In this document: one piece after another, positions 1-7,557 of the stretch | Numbering within the stretch: position 1 is the first letter of the stretch | How the letters are laid out: the number at the start of each line of letters is the position of its first letter | DNA from: an uncultured Clostridia bacterium | Lineage (GTDB): Bacteria > Bacillota > Clostridia > Oscillospirales > Acutalibacteraceae | DNA: 64,000 nt | Direction of reading: 5' to 3' | NCBI GenBank assembly: GCA_947623205.1 | Contig: CANQGM010000007.1 | Location: forward strand, 1 to 64,000 | Translations under genes and position numbers: made by a program | Notes under the pieces: model-generated | What the model was told of the DNA's origin: nothing | The model's database searches: none | The model's input: only the letters and a program-made list of their open reading frames with translations

Positions 1-69
1 GAAGTTAAGCTCAGTGGTGCCGAAAATACTTGGCTGGCGACGGCCCGGGAAAATAGGGAGATGCCAACA
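1..69 (+). rRNA. rrf: 5S ribosomal RNA, 3' part
   Basis: The opening bases gaagttaagctc are the conserved loop C/helix III segment of bacterial 5S rRNA. The later tacttggctggcgac and gggaaaatagg segments match helices IV/V of clostridial 5S. The 5' half lies outside the window, so only the 3' part is present and its exact end (about 66-70) is estimated. It is the last gene of an rRNA operon that is followed by tRNA-Asn. Confidence 0.88.
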
Positions 70-101
70 CTTTGCAATACATCATTTTGGGTGTTTTGCA
101 T

Positions 102-128
102 TATATTCCTCCATAGCTCAGTCGGTAG
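102..128 (+). repeat. 5' fragment of tRNA-Asn (direct repeat copy 1)
   Basis: A 27-base stretch identical to 282-308: five upstream bases plus the acceptor strand and D-arm start of tRNA-Asn. After 128 the sequence diverges, so no tRNA can form here. The copies are 180 bases apart. This looks like a tRNA gene disrupted or partly duplicated by an insertion or deletion. Bases 129-281 contain no recognisable gene. Confidence 0.75.
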
Positions 129-286
129 TGGCTGCGTACATTAAAATACCCGACACTATCACTTAGTTTGAGGAACAACTAAATATGTTGTTTAAGTCCA
201 CTACCGGGGATTTAAGTAACAAAAAAGATTGCTCTTTGTGCAGTCTTAACAAAACTCTTTGGCGAAAGTCAAAGGAAATTGTATAT

Positions 287-362
287 TCCTCCATAGCTCA
301 GTCGGTAGAGCGCATGACTGTTAATCATGATGTCACTGGTTCGAGCCCAGTTGGGGGAGCCA
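287..362 (+). tRNA. tRNA-Asn (GTT)
   Basis: A complete cloverleaf can be folded. The acceptor is tcctcca/tggggga, the D-arm starts gctcagtcgg, and the anticodon stem catga/tcatg encloses ctgttaa with anticodon GTT. The T-arm is actgg-ttcgagc-ccagt, with encoded CCA at 360-362. Its 3' 56 bases recur at 10745-10800 with one change (ttcgagc to tttgagc), the usual sign of an island integrated in a tRNA gene. Confidence 0.96.
307..362 (+). repeat. Putative att repeat, left (tRNA-Asn 3' end)
   Basis: Bases 307-362, plus two following A residues, match 10745-10800 at all but one position. Tyrosine and some serine recombinases integrate at tRNA 3' ends and recreate the tRNA on one side, so this is read as one flank of the 363-10744 island. 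The enzyme responsible is not intact in the window. Confidence 0.7.
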
Positions 363-393
363 AAAAGTCCGTAGAATTTTCTACGGACTTTTT
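362..393 (+). terminator. Rho-independent terminator after tRNA-Asn
   Basis: aaaaagtccgtagaa pairs with ttctacggactttttc, an 11-15 bp stem with a very small loop followed by T residues. It directly follows the tRNA CCA end and ends the rRNA/tRNA transcript. Confidence 0.9.
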
Positions 394-545
394 CTTTCAT
401 ATGTACTTTCTTAGAACTAATCGTTTAACTGTATCACAGTTTGATGATTGGTTTTTTGTTTTGTGGCTCTATTTGTTACTCTAACATTTATTATAGAGCC
501 TGTTTTGTTAAATCGCATAATCTTTGGTATGAGCAAAGATAAGAA

Positions 546-950
546 GTGCTGCTAACTTATACAGATACACTTTCCGATAGAATTCCTTTGGTAGATAACA
601 AAGAATTTAAAACAATAAAGAATCATGTAATCAAGGAGGCTCTACGAATAAAACAAGGAAATTTCTACGATGAGAAGATTGATATAGGAGATGAGCAATC
701 CGTTGTTGAATCAGAAACAGTAACGGACGAGCCTGCCATTGATACAGAATTTGTAGATTTCGGAGAATTTGACAAGAGAGCATTTGCAAAAAAGAGTTGG
801 TGGACTAACGATTACAAGATTGCTCGAAAATGTCTGTATGGCAATAAGAAGGTTAAGCTTTATTTTCAAAAGGCAATGGCTTTGCTATGCATGATCTTGC
901 AAAAATGTATTTGGACGGTCTTGGTGTTCCAAATTACGCAGAGCAGTTAA
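546..950 (+). pseudogene. MobP-type relaxase, C-terminal relic
   Basis: The first residues, TYTDTLSDRIPLVDNKEFKT, closely resemble the C-terminal region of the intact relaxase at 31772-33220 (TYTDEMPNRIPIAQNKEFKS). They are followed by a helical repeat-like stretch (KIARKCLYGNKKV). A frameshift near 885 moves the homologous reading (HDLAKMYLDGLGV) to another frame, and the catalytic N-terminal half is missing. It is a relic of an element related to the downstream ICE, showing that this tRNA site has hosted that family before. No function is expected. Confidence 0.75.
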
Positions 951-1062
951 GGATTTGCGTAAAGCAAAGCTGATTGAAACCGAGCAGCGGTATGGCTATA
1001 ACGGAGAGAACAGCAGTTTGCTTTATAAGCTAAAAAAATTTAGATTTGGTTTGGCTTTTTGA
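937..1062 (+). pseudogene. HTH (replication initiator-like) protein, C-terminal relic
   Basis: Reading from 937 gives RRAVKDLRKAKLIETEQRYG and ends SSLLYKLKKFRFGLAF. This parallels the intact HTH protein at 36204-36512 (RRAIKDLKKAGLIKTEQRYR ... STLLFKM). In the intact ICE this gene and the relaxase are separated by primase and VirD4. Here they abut, so about 3 kb was lost in a deletion that fused the two ends. Confidence 0.75.
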
Positions 1063-1105
1063 ATTTCTTGTGATATACTGTTGTGCTTGGGAAGGTGGTG
1101 CTCAA

Positions 1106-1207
1106 ATGACACTAATTGAAAACTTATGGTATGGGACTGTCGCAATGAGCGACAGAGTAATCCATAAAGACAGTGGGTATGATAAACTCACGCAACTTAT
1201 TATCTGA
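1106..1207 (+). pseudogene. DUF6809-like protein fragment
   Basis: An ATG preceded by ggaaggtggtg opens a reading frame beginning MTLIENLWYGTVAMSDRVIH and then ...SGYDKLTQLII, which resembles the start of small DUF6809 proteins of clostridial mobile elements. A TGA stops it after 34 codons. The frame continues HEDQLKETL as in the family and then loses similarity. Probably a decayed gene of the relic element. The family assignment is from memory of the pattern only. Confidence 0.45.
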
Positions 1208-1271
1208 CATGAAGATCAACTCAAAGAAACACTAACAATGCTTCTTCTTGGCTTCTTGTGTCAGTATGTTC

Positions 1272-1346
1272 AAGAGAAGTACTCCTTTTGGGTTAATGAT
1301 CTTAGCAGTCTCATTATACCATATTTTGGAGTTACTTCTCTTTTTT
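1272..1346 (+). terminator. Hairpin with T-run
   Basis: aagagaagtactcc (1272-1285) pairs with ggagttacttctctt (1328-1342) with one bulge, and T residues follow. The loop is about 40 bases, long for a terminator, so it is a weak terminator or the remains of an inverted repeat. The rest of 1208-1403 shows no gene. Confidence 0.45.
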
Positions 1347-1403
1347 ATTGGTTCACATCATTTTAACACATACAAATTCCAGTTTATTTGATGGTTCTTC
1401 TAC

Positions 1404-1432
1404 TTGACAAAAAACAGCATTTATGCTACTAT
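1404..1432 (+). promoter_or_regulatory. Sigma-A promoter of the cobalamin island operon
   Basis: TTGACA (1404-1409), a 17-base spacer and TACTAT (1427-1432) form a near-consensus vegetative promoter. The expected start, near 1440, lies just before the cobalamin riboswitch, so it is the natural promoter for the operon that begins at 1847. Confidence 0.8.
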
Positions 1433-1459
1433 GTCTTTAATTAAATATTTGATAAGAAA

Positions 1460-1645
1460 ATACGGTTTGAAAAGTTGTTAGCTGAGTAAATGAAAAGGGA
1501 ATCCGGTTCGAATCCGGAACAACCGCCATTACTGTATTTGACGAAACGAAGAGCATAATGTCATTGGAATTTCTATTCTGAGAAGGCTGCTCTTTTGCGG
1601 TGCTGCTTTTTGGCATTGCTTATCATAAGTCAGGATACCTGCCGT
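1460..1645 (+). ncRNA. Cobalamin (B12) riboswitch aptamer
   Basis: The conserved pieces occur in order: aaaagggaa, a small ccgg hairpin, accgccattactgta (B12-box type GCC-ACTG), gtcattgg, ctgagaaggc, and the 3' signature aagtcaggatacctgcc at 1627-1643. Cobalamin riboswitches normally repress B12 uptake or synthesis genes when adenosylcobalamin is bound. This one lies between a strong promoter and the ECF/DUF4430 operon, which supports a vitamin B12 role for that operon. Confidence 0.88.
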
Positions 1646-1679
1646 ATTTTCAAAAGGTTTACCATGATTGGGCGAGAAG

Positions 1680-1742
1680 AGTGCAACCGATTATCAAATG
1701 TCGCAACGTCGGCTTTGAAATCCTGCACTTTTTATTTTTTTG
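1680..1742 (+). terminator. Riboswitch expression-platform terminator (candidate 1)
   Basis: agtgca (1680-1685) pairs with tgcact (1724-1729), internal accga/tcggc pairing extends the stem, and a long T-rich run follows. It lies directly after the B12 aptamer and is the likely transcription-off structure, although the second hairpin at 1788-1826 is the stronger terminator. Confidence 0.55.
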
Positions 1743-1787
1743 TGTAGTTTCAACGTCTTGTTTGTGTTACGCCTTTGTGATCAGTTG

Positions 1788-1826
1788 TGCTCTTTCCTCA
1801 AAAATGAAGGAAAGAGCCTTTTTTGT
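1788..1826 (+). terminator. Riboswitch expression-platform terminator (candidate 2)
   Basis: gctctttcctca / tgaaggaaagagc form a stem of at least 10 bp followed by cttttttg. It lies between the B12 aptamer and the first gene at 1847, so it would stop the whole operon unless an antiterminator forms. Confidence 0.75.
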
Positions 1827-1846
1827 TCAGAAAGGGGGGTATCAAA

Positions 1847-2089
1847 ATGGCAAAAGAGGAAAAGCAGTCTTGGGCGGTAGGACAGCTGCAGACAAAGCAT
1901 GCGGAAATGGGTAGGCCTCCGCTCAAAAGTGATTTTGATATTGTTACCCTATCCCGAATCAAAGCCTTTTTGGGACCGTGGCCGCGGGCTTTGGAAAAAG
2001 CAGGATTGAAAGAAAAAAGAAATCCTGAGAAAACCAAAACTTCTCATAAGAAGAAAACTCGAAAAAGGAGCAAGGAAAATGAAACTTAA
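1847..2089 (+). CDS. HNH-repeat (homing-endonuclease-associated) small protein
   Basis: An 80-residue basic protein. ATG 1847 is chosen because aaaggggggt lies 8 bases upstream; an in-frame extension to 1823 has no ribosome site. Residues about 20-55 (GRPPLKSDFD ... FLGPWPRALEKAGL) match the pattern of the HNH_repeat/HARE family: a pro-rich entry, then F-G-x-W-x-x-A-L-x-x-A-G-L. The C-terminus is a run of Lys/Arg/Thr/Ser. Such repeats are small DNA-binding modules. It is the first gene after the B12 riboswitch and overlaps the next start by 11 bases, so it is translated with the operon. Its part in B12 uptake is unknown; a DNA-binding regulator is one possibility. Confidence 0.6.
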   Translation: MAKEEKQSWAVGQLQTKHAEMGRPPLKSDFDIVTLSRIKAFLGPWPRALEKAGLKEKRNPEKTKTSHKKKTRKRSKENET

Positions 2090-4784
2090 AACTTCTCGTT
2101 TTATCGCTGTGCTGTTGGCGGCGGTTATGCTTGTCGCAGCATTGCCGATATCAGCATTGGCAGTAAATCATTCAGATGAATTTAATGTCGTGATTTCTAT
2201 GGAAGGTCTGACGCTCGGACAAGGATTCTATGTGAAACCAAAATCCTATACTTTGGAAGAAATCAATACGCTTTTAGCAAAAGAAAACTATGGCCCTTAT
2301 GCGGAAGATGAGCTTACAGCAGGCATGGCAACTCTTGCAATGCTTATTGACAACGGACTTGAGTATCACATTACCGGAAGTTGGGAATCGGATGCCTATA
2401 TTTCCGAAATTGCAGACATTGATAAGGGATCTGTTGATATTCCGTCTGTCATCACGCAGAACGGAGGTCCCGGCAACAACGATCATGATGGCAACAGTGA
2501 CAAATGGCTTGGAGAATTTGATTATTCTTTTATGTCCGGCTGGATGATTACCGTCAATGATCTGATGATTCCTGTCGGCTCATCGCAGTTCGGCTTGGAG
2601 GATAATAACGGCAGCTCAGGTTATCAGGATTACGGTAACACCTATGTAATTCGTTGGCAGTTCACTCTTTGGGGTTACGGCGCGGATTTGGGACATAACA
2701 ACGGTTGGGGATCTGCCGCTTACTATGAGCACGCCAATAAGGATATGCTGTATGCTGCTTATGCAGACAGCAATAATGCCGCGGCAAAGGCTTCCGCTCT
2801 CAAGGTCATGGAGAACCTTACGGCAACGCAAAATGAAGTCGATGCTGCAATCGAACTTCTGAACAATACTTCTTCCGAAAATACGGGCAGAGAAGCACAA
2901 AGTGTAAAGGCAGTTTTGAATGCAACGCTGGCACAGTTAGCCGCATCTATTCCTGCGCCTGTGTTCGGTACTACTGCTGGCGAGTGGACTGTTCTTTCCC
3001 TTGCTCGCGGCGGATATTATGATACAGACAGCGCCTACTTCAATGACTACTATAGCCGCATTGTGGAAACTGTTCAGTCGACTGCTGATTCAAACGGAGC
3101 ATTACATCGTGTCAAATCTACGGAAAATTCAAGATTGATTCTTGCGCTTGCTTCAATCGGTAAAGATCCGACCAATGTAGGCGGAGTTAATCTCGTTACT
3201 CCGTTTGATGATTTCTCATGGATCCCGAAGCAAGGGATTAACGGCCCGATTTTTGCGCTGATCGCTCTCGATACACAGAACTATCAAACAACAGATTCCA
3301 CTATTCGTCAGCAGTGTGTGGATTATATTTTGAACAAACAGCTTGCGGACGGCGGATGGGCTCTCAGCGGAACTGCTGCAGACCCGGATATCACCGCTAT
3401 GGCTTTGCAGGCCTTGGTAAATTACCGTGGACAGGCAACTGTTGCGGAAGCGGCAGAAAAAGGTTTTGGTTGCCTTTCTGCTATGCAGAAGGATAACGGC
3501 GGGTTTGCTTCATGGGGGAGTATCAACTCCGAAAGCATTGCACAGGTCATCGTTGCCTGCACTGCATGGGGAATCAAACCCGATACCGATTCCCGATTTG
3601 TGAAAAACGGACATTCCGCAGTAGACGCACTTCTTGAATTTTATATTGAGGAAGACGCCGTATTCTGCCACACAATGAACGGTGGCAGCAATGCTATGGC
3701 AACCGATCAGGCAGCCTATGCGTTGGTAGCATATGACCGACTCTTGAATAACAAAAATTCTTTGTATGATATGACCGATGTGACGAAACAGGCTTCGGCA
3801 TCAAAGGATATTGCAGCAACGCTTTCTCTTCCCGAAAAAATCGAAAATATTGACGGAACTTCTTTCAACGCAATTATTGATTTGACTGCTTGGGATGCAA
3901 AGGCAGGATATAAACTGATGGACTGCATCGTCTCTGTTCCGTCTGAATTATCTGTTACCGATGTTACCGTAGGGGGCCGTGTCAGCGGCGGACAGCTGAG
4001 CTATCATCTTGAAGAATCCACCGGAAAACTCCGTATCGTATATTTTGATCCGCAAAACGGAAATGATATTGTAATCAGTGGAAGCAGCTACCCAGCAGAA
4101 TTTCTTGTCATTGGTTTTGAACTGAATAAGGACATCAATATTGCAATCACAGACAGACTTTCTGTTGCCGTTACCGGAATGACTCTTAAAAAGAATTCGC
4201 AGTCTGATAATGCAGATTCCATGACGATCGTTGATATTACAAATGCATCAGATAACGTGAAAATTGTCAAAGGTATTTCCTATACTGCTATGGTACTGTA
4301 TACCGGAGATGATGTGGATTTGATTTCTTCTAATCAAACAGCGATTGCTATTGCCGTAACGGGAGTAAATGACGGTGTAAAAATCAAGTTCAATGATGGA
4401 ACAAACAGCATTTTCCCACGTTACAGTGCTTCAATCTCCGCAAAGACCGGTGTTTCCACTTATGTATGCATGACGACATCTTCTAATCTTTCTGCATTTG
4501 CCAAGGCAAGTAATTATACGATTTACGATAGAACTGCTGATTCGATCACCTTTGGTGACTCTAACGGCGACGATATCATCAATGCTCAGGATGCTCTGGC
4601 GTCAGTGAATATGTGGCTTAGAAAAGCAGATGCACCGAGTGGCGATGAAATTCTTTCTATGAATGTCAATTCAGATACAAGACTCAACACTTTTGACGCA
4701 CTTGGCATTGTAGAATATTTTGTGAATGGTGATGAGTTTGCTGTTGTGGACAAAGCGGCAACACTTAGGAATGTGATCGACTGA
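2079..4784 (+). CDS. Secreted transcobalamin-like protein with dockerin
   Basis: A 901-residue secreted protein starting at ATG 2079 (aaaaggagcaagg upstream). Domains in order: signal peptide (1-29, ...ISALA); a DUF4430-type beta domain (about 35-205, SGWMITVND core); an alpha/alpha-barrel of prenyltransferase-type repeats (about 290-560, with ADGGWALSGTAADPDITAMA and KDNGGFASWGSINSESIAQV); a cohesin-like beta domain (about 570-700); and a type I dockerin at the C-terminus (about 825-890). The dockerin has two calcium-loop repeats, GDSNGDDIINAQDAL and MNVNSDTRLNTFDAL. Animal intrinsic factor and transcobalamin combine an alpha6/alpha6 barrel with a DUF4430-like domain to clamp B12. That combination under a B12 riboswitch suggests an extracellular cobalamin binder held on the cell by its dockerin. 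Binding is inferred, not shown. Confidence 0.75.
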   Translation: MKLKTSRFIAVLLAAVMLVAALPISALAVNHSDEFNVVISMEGLTLGQGFYVKPKSYTLEEINTLLAKENYGPYAEDELTAGMATLAMLIDNGLEYHITGSWESDAYISEIADIDKGSVDIPSVITQNGGPGNNDHDGNSDKWLGEFDYSFMSGWMITVNDLMIPVGSSQFGLEDNNGSSGYQDYGNTYVIRWQFTLWGYGADLGHNNGWGSAAYYEHANKDMLYAAYADSNNAAAKASALKVMENLTATQNEVDAAIELLNNTSSENTGREAQSVKAVLNATLAQLAASIPAPVFGTTAGEWTVLSLARGGYYDTDSAYFNDYYSRIVETVQSTADSNGALHRVKSTENSRLILALASIGKDPTNVGGVNLVTPFDDFSWIPKQGINGPIFALIALDTQNYQTTDSTIRQQCVDYILNKQLADGGWALSGTAADPDITAMALQALVNYRGQATVAEAAEKGFGCLSAMQKDNGGFASWGSINSESIAQVIVACTAWGIKPDTDSRFVKNGHSAVDALLEFYIEEDAVFCHTMNGGSNAMATDQAAYALVAYDRLLNNKNSLYDMTDVTKQASASKDIAATLSLPEKIENIDGTSFNAIIDLTAWDAKAGYKLMDCIVSVPSELSVTDVTVGGRVSGGQLSYHLEESTGKLRIVYFDPQNGNDIVISGSSYPAEFLVIGFELNKDINIAITDRLSVAVTGMTLKKNSQSDNADSMTIVDITNASDNVKIVKGISYTAMVLYTGDDVDLISSNQTAIAIAVTGVNDGVKIKFNDGTNSIFPRYSASISAKTGVSTYVCMTTSSNLSAFAKASNYTIYDRTADSITFGDSNGDDIINAQDALASVNMWLRKADAPSGDEILSMNVNSDTRLNTFDALGIVEYFVNGDEFAVVDKAATLRNVID

Positions 4785-5467
4785 TGGAAAAGAATACGCT
4801 TTCTGTAAAAGAAGAAAACGTTAAGGAAGACAAGTCCTCTTCAAAGCAAAAGAAACCTCTTTCCAAGAAAAAGAAAATAGCTATTACAATATCCGTTGTT
4901 TCTCTCGCTGTGATTGCGGTGGTTCTGATATTTTTTCTGAGAGGGTGTAGCAGTTTTTTTGCTGATGCTCCATCTGTTACCATTGAAACTCCCGACAAAA
5001 AAAGTGCGTCGGATCACGAGCAGTTTAGCTTAGAATTACAGTTGTCCTCACTTGGTGATGCGCTTTATCCGGCTGCAAGCTTCAGCATCAGTTTTGATTC
5101 CTCGAAACTTGAGTTTTTAGGCATCGAAGAAGGGAATGTTATGATTACGGATGCGCAAAGCGTTTCCGGATATCAGTTGCCGGAATGGAACGTCAATGTA
5201 GATTACAGCAACGAAGTCGGACAGATCAATCTGATGTATCTGGATATGACCGGCGGAAAATATGCTTTTACAAACAATGCGCTTGATAGAGATGGCAATG
5301 TATTGTTGCATTTGCTTTTCAGACTTCGCGGAAGTGCCAGAAGCGGTGATATTTATGAGCTTTCTTTCGACGACGCCATTTTTGCCGCAGCCGATGAAGC
5401 GAACAGCCTTGCTTCCTCCAAGGATACCTTGAAAACAAATAACGGACGTATTGTGATTGGAGAATAA
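4784..5467 (+). CDS. Membrane-anchored cohesin-like protein
   Basis: A 227-residue protein overlapping the previous stop by one base (TGATGG). It has a Lys-rich cytoplasmic N-terminus, one membrane segment (about 32-52, IAITISVVSLAVIAVVLIFF) and an extracellular cohesin-like beta sandwich (about 62-225, with FSISFDSSKLEFLGIEEG typical of the fold). Cohesins bind dockerins, and the preceding gene ends in a dockerin, so this is probably the membrane receptor that holds the transcobalamin-like protein near the transporter. The pairing follows from gene order and domain types. Confidence 0.7.
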   Translation: MEKNTLSVKEENVKEDKSSSKQKKPLSKKKKIAITISVVSLAVIAVVLIFFLRGCSSFFADAPSVTIETPDKKSASDHEQFSLELQLSSLGDALYPAASFSISFDSSKLEFLGIEEGNVMITDAQSVSGYQLPEWNVNVDYSNEVGQINLMYLDMTGGKYAFTNNALDRDGNVLLHLLFRLRGSARSGDIYELSFDDAIFAAADEANSLASSKDTLKTNNGRIVIGE

Positions 5468-5470
5468 GCT

Positions 5471-6634
5471 ATGAAAAAAAGAATATTATGTTTCCTGCTA
5501 TGTTCTTTGATGATATTTAGTCTGTCAGCTTGTGACAGTCTTGGACTGAATCCGGCAGAGCTGCAAAGCAGCATAACGATCCCCGATGATGGTATGATCT
5601 ATGCTTCTGTTTTCAAAGAACTGAAAGAGCAGAATAAAGTTACGACATTTATTGGTGAATCAAACGGATTCCGTTACGAATGGACAGTGTTCGGCAGCGA
5701 TATTGACGCGGTCAAAGATCTGAACCTCGGAATTGAATTCGTTGAAGAAAGCGGCAAAAAAATTGCATTCAGCTATCTTTCGGACGAGGACTTCGGGTTC
5801 TCTCCCGTTCTATCAATTTATCTGAACGAGCAATGGGATGTGCAGAGTGCTACTGTGTATGAAGTCTCCGAAACGGATTCCACGCCAAAATGCAGTGCCA
5901 GTTTGACAGGTAACGATAAAAGTATTCTAAACTTTTCTTCGACAACACAGATGGGATATTTTGAAATCATGCCCGATACCGTGCAGAATACGGAGGCTGA
6001 CAAAACAGAAACGCCCTCTGAAAATCACAACAGCTCTTCTGTTAAATACGATCCGTATCTTTCCGATGGCGTCAACCAAAGCGGAAAGGTTCCCGATCAA
6101 AGCGGAAGAGTTCTCTCTGACGGCAAAGACACCAAGCAGGATAAGTACAAGACGGATCCTGTGCCAAAGGGTAAGCCGATGCCGGTAGAGCCGGAAGATC
6201 AGGAGGTCGATACAAGGACAACATACACTTGTACTTTCTCCATTGAGTGCTCCACGATTCTGAATAATCTGAATGACTTGGATCCTGACAAGCTGGACGC
6301 AGTTCCCTCAAACGGAATTATCTTTGCGGCACAGACCGTGACATTCTATGAGGGAGAATCCGTTTACGATGTACTGCAGCGTATTTGCAAGGAAAACGAA
6401 ATCCAGATGGAAGCGTCGTGGACCCCAATGTACAACAGCGCCTATGTGGAAGGAATTCATAATCTGTATGAATTTGACTGCGGCAGTGGTTCCGGTTGGA
6501 TGTACCGTGTTGATGGTTGGTATCCGAATTACGGATGCAGCCGCTATCAGCTGAAACAAGGCGAGGTTGTTGAATGGCGCTATACCTGTGATCTCGGTAA
6601 AGATATCGGCGGCGGTTACGCTATCGGCGAATAA
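5471..6634 (+). CDS. DUF4430 (transcobalamin C-terminal-like) lipoprotein
   Basis: A 387-residue protein with a lipoprotein signal (MKKRILCFLL..., lipobox LSAC with Cys21). It has an N-terminal beta-rich domain (about 30-165), a polar Ser/Lys/Asp linker (about 170-250) and a C-terminal DUF4430 domain (about 290-385, GSGWMYRVDGWYPN and EVVEWRYTCDLG). DUF4430 corresponds to the C-terminal B12-binding domain of transcobalamin. It lies three bases after the cohesin gene and before the ECF genes, so it probably receives cobalamin at the membrane face. Ligand identity is inferred from the riboswitch. Confidence 0.72.
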   Translation: MKKRILCFLLCSLMIFSLSACDSLGLNPAELQSSITIPDDGMIYASVFKELKEQNKVTTFIGESNGFRYEWTVFGSDIDAVKDLNLGIEFVEESGKKIAFSYLSDEDFGFSPVLSIYLNEQWDVQSATVYEVSETDSTPKCSASLTGNDKSILNFSSTTQMGYFEIMPDTVQNTEADKTETPSENHNSSSVKYDPYLSDGVNQSGKVPDQSGRVLSDGKDTKQDKYKTDPVPKGKPMPVEPEDQEVDTRTTYTCTFSIECSTILNNLNDLDPDKLDAVPSNGIIFAAQTVTFYEGESVYDVLQRICKENEIQMEASWTPMYNSAYVEGIHNLYEFDCGSGSGWMYRVDGWYPNYGCSRYQLKQGEVVEWRYTCDLGKDIGGGYAIGE

Positions 6635-6660
6635 GGTAATTGATTCAGGAGGTGAATGGA

Positions 6661-7557
6661 ATGCAAAATAAAGATGCTTTTTCTAATTACCACCCGTTTG
6701 TGAATTTTTTTTATTTCGGTTTGGTATTTGGATTTACAATGTTTTTCATGCATCCCGTTTGCCTTCTAATTTCTCTGTTCTGCGCAGTCTGTTACCATAT
6801 TTGTCTGAACGGCAGAAAATCGGTACGCTTTTTGCTTCGCTATGCCGTTACGATTATGCTGCTGACGGCAGTTATTAACCCTGCGTTCAATCATCAGGGT
6901 TCTGTAATTCTGTGTTATCTTCCAACAGAAAATCCGCTGACACTGGAAAGTATTCTCTATGGAATTGCTGCCTCCGTTATGCTGGTATCTGTTCTTCTGT
7001 GGTTCAGCTGCTACACGGCGGTAATGACCTCGGATAAGTTTGTGTACCTGTTCGGGAGAATCATCCCGGCAATGTCTTTGGTTCTCAGTATGACCCTTCG
7101 GTTCGTGCCGAAATTCAAAGCGCAGCTTAAAACGGTGAAGGAAGCCCAAACAGGCATGGGGCGTGACAGCGCAAACGGCAGTCTTTGGAAAAGATTTAGG
7201 AGCGCTGTCACCTGCTTTTCAATCATGGTCACATGGTCGCTTGAAAACGCCATAGAAACCGCAGACAGCATGAAAAGCCGCGGATATGGGTTGAAAGGCA
7301 GAACGGCATTTTCCATTTACACGCTTACCGACCGTGACAAAGGCGCTCTTTTTTGGCTTGCGTTCTGCGGTATCTACTTGCTAAGCGGCAGTTTGTCAGG
7401 CGGACTGTTCTGGCGGTATTTCCCCAGTATTCGGGGTGTACTGACCGAGCCACTGACGGTTAGTTTTCAAATCGTTTATTTTGCACTGTGCATCACGCCT
7501 ATTGTACTTGACGGCAGAGAGGAGCGACAATGGAGATCCTTACAGTCAAAGATTTAA
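6661..7557 (+). CDS. ECF transporter T component (CbiQ/EcfT family)
   Basis: A 298-residue membrane protein. ATG 6661 follows a strong aggaggtg; a longer TTG frame from 6640 would bury that site. Hydrophobic segments lie in the first two thirds and again near 235-300. The cytoplasmic coupling region carries the Ala-Arg-Gly-like motif of T components as SMKSRGYGLKGRT (about 205-225). T components couple the ATPases to the substrate-binding S unit. It overlaps the next gene by 28 bases, and the ATPases and S unit follow as one fused protein. Confidence 0.87.
   Translation: MQNKDAFSNYHPFVNFFYFGLVFGFTMFFMHPVCLLISLFCAVCYHICLNGRKSVRFLLRYAVTIMLLTAVINPAFNHQGSVILCYLPTENPLTLESILYGIAASVMLVSVLLWFSCYTAVMTSDKFVYLFGRIIPAMSLVLSMTLRFVPKFKAQLKTVKEAQTGMGRDSANGSLWKRFRSAVTCFSIMVTWSLENAIETADSMKSRGYGLKGRTAFSIYTLTDRDKGALFWLAFCGIYLLSGSLSGGLFWRYFPSIRGVLTEPLTVSFQIVYFALCITPIVLDGREERQWRSLQSKI

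Noticed and set aside
185..484. 99-residue ORF crossing tRNA-Asn
   Set aside because: It reads through the intact tRNA gene and its terminator, so it cannot be a real gene.
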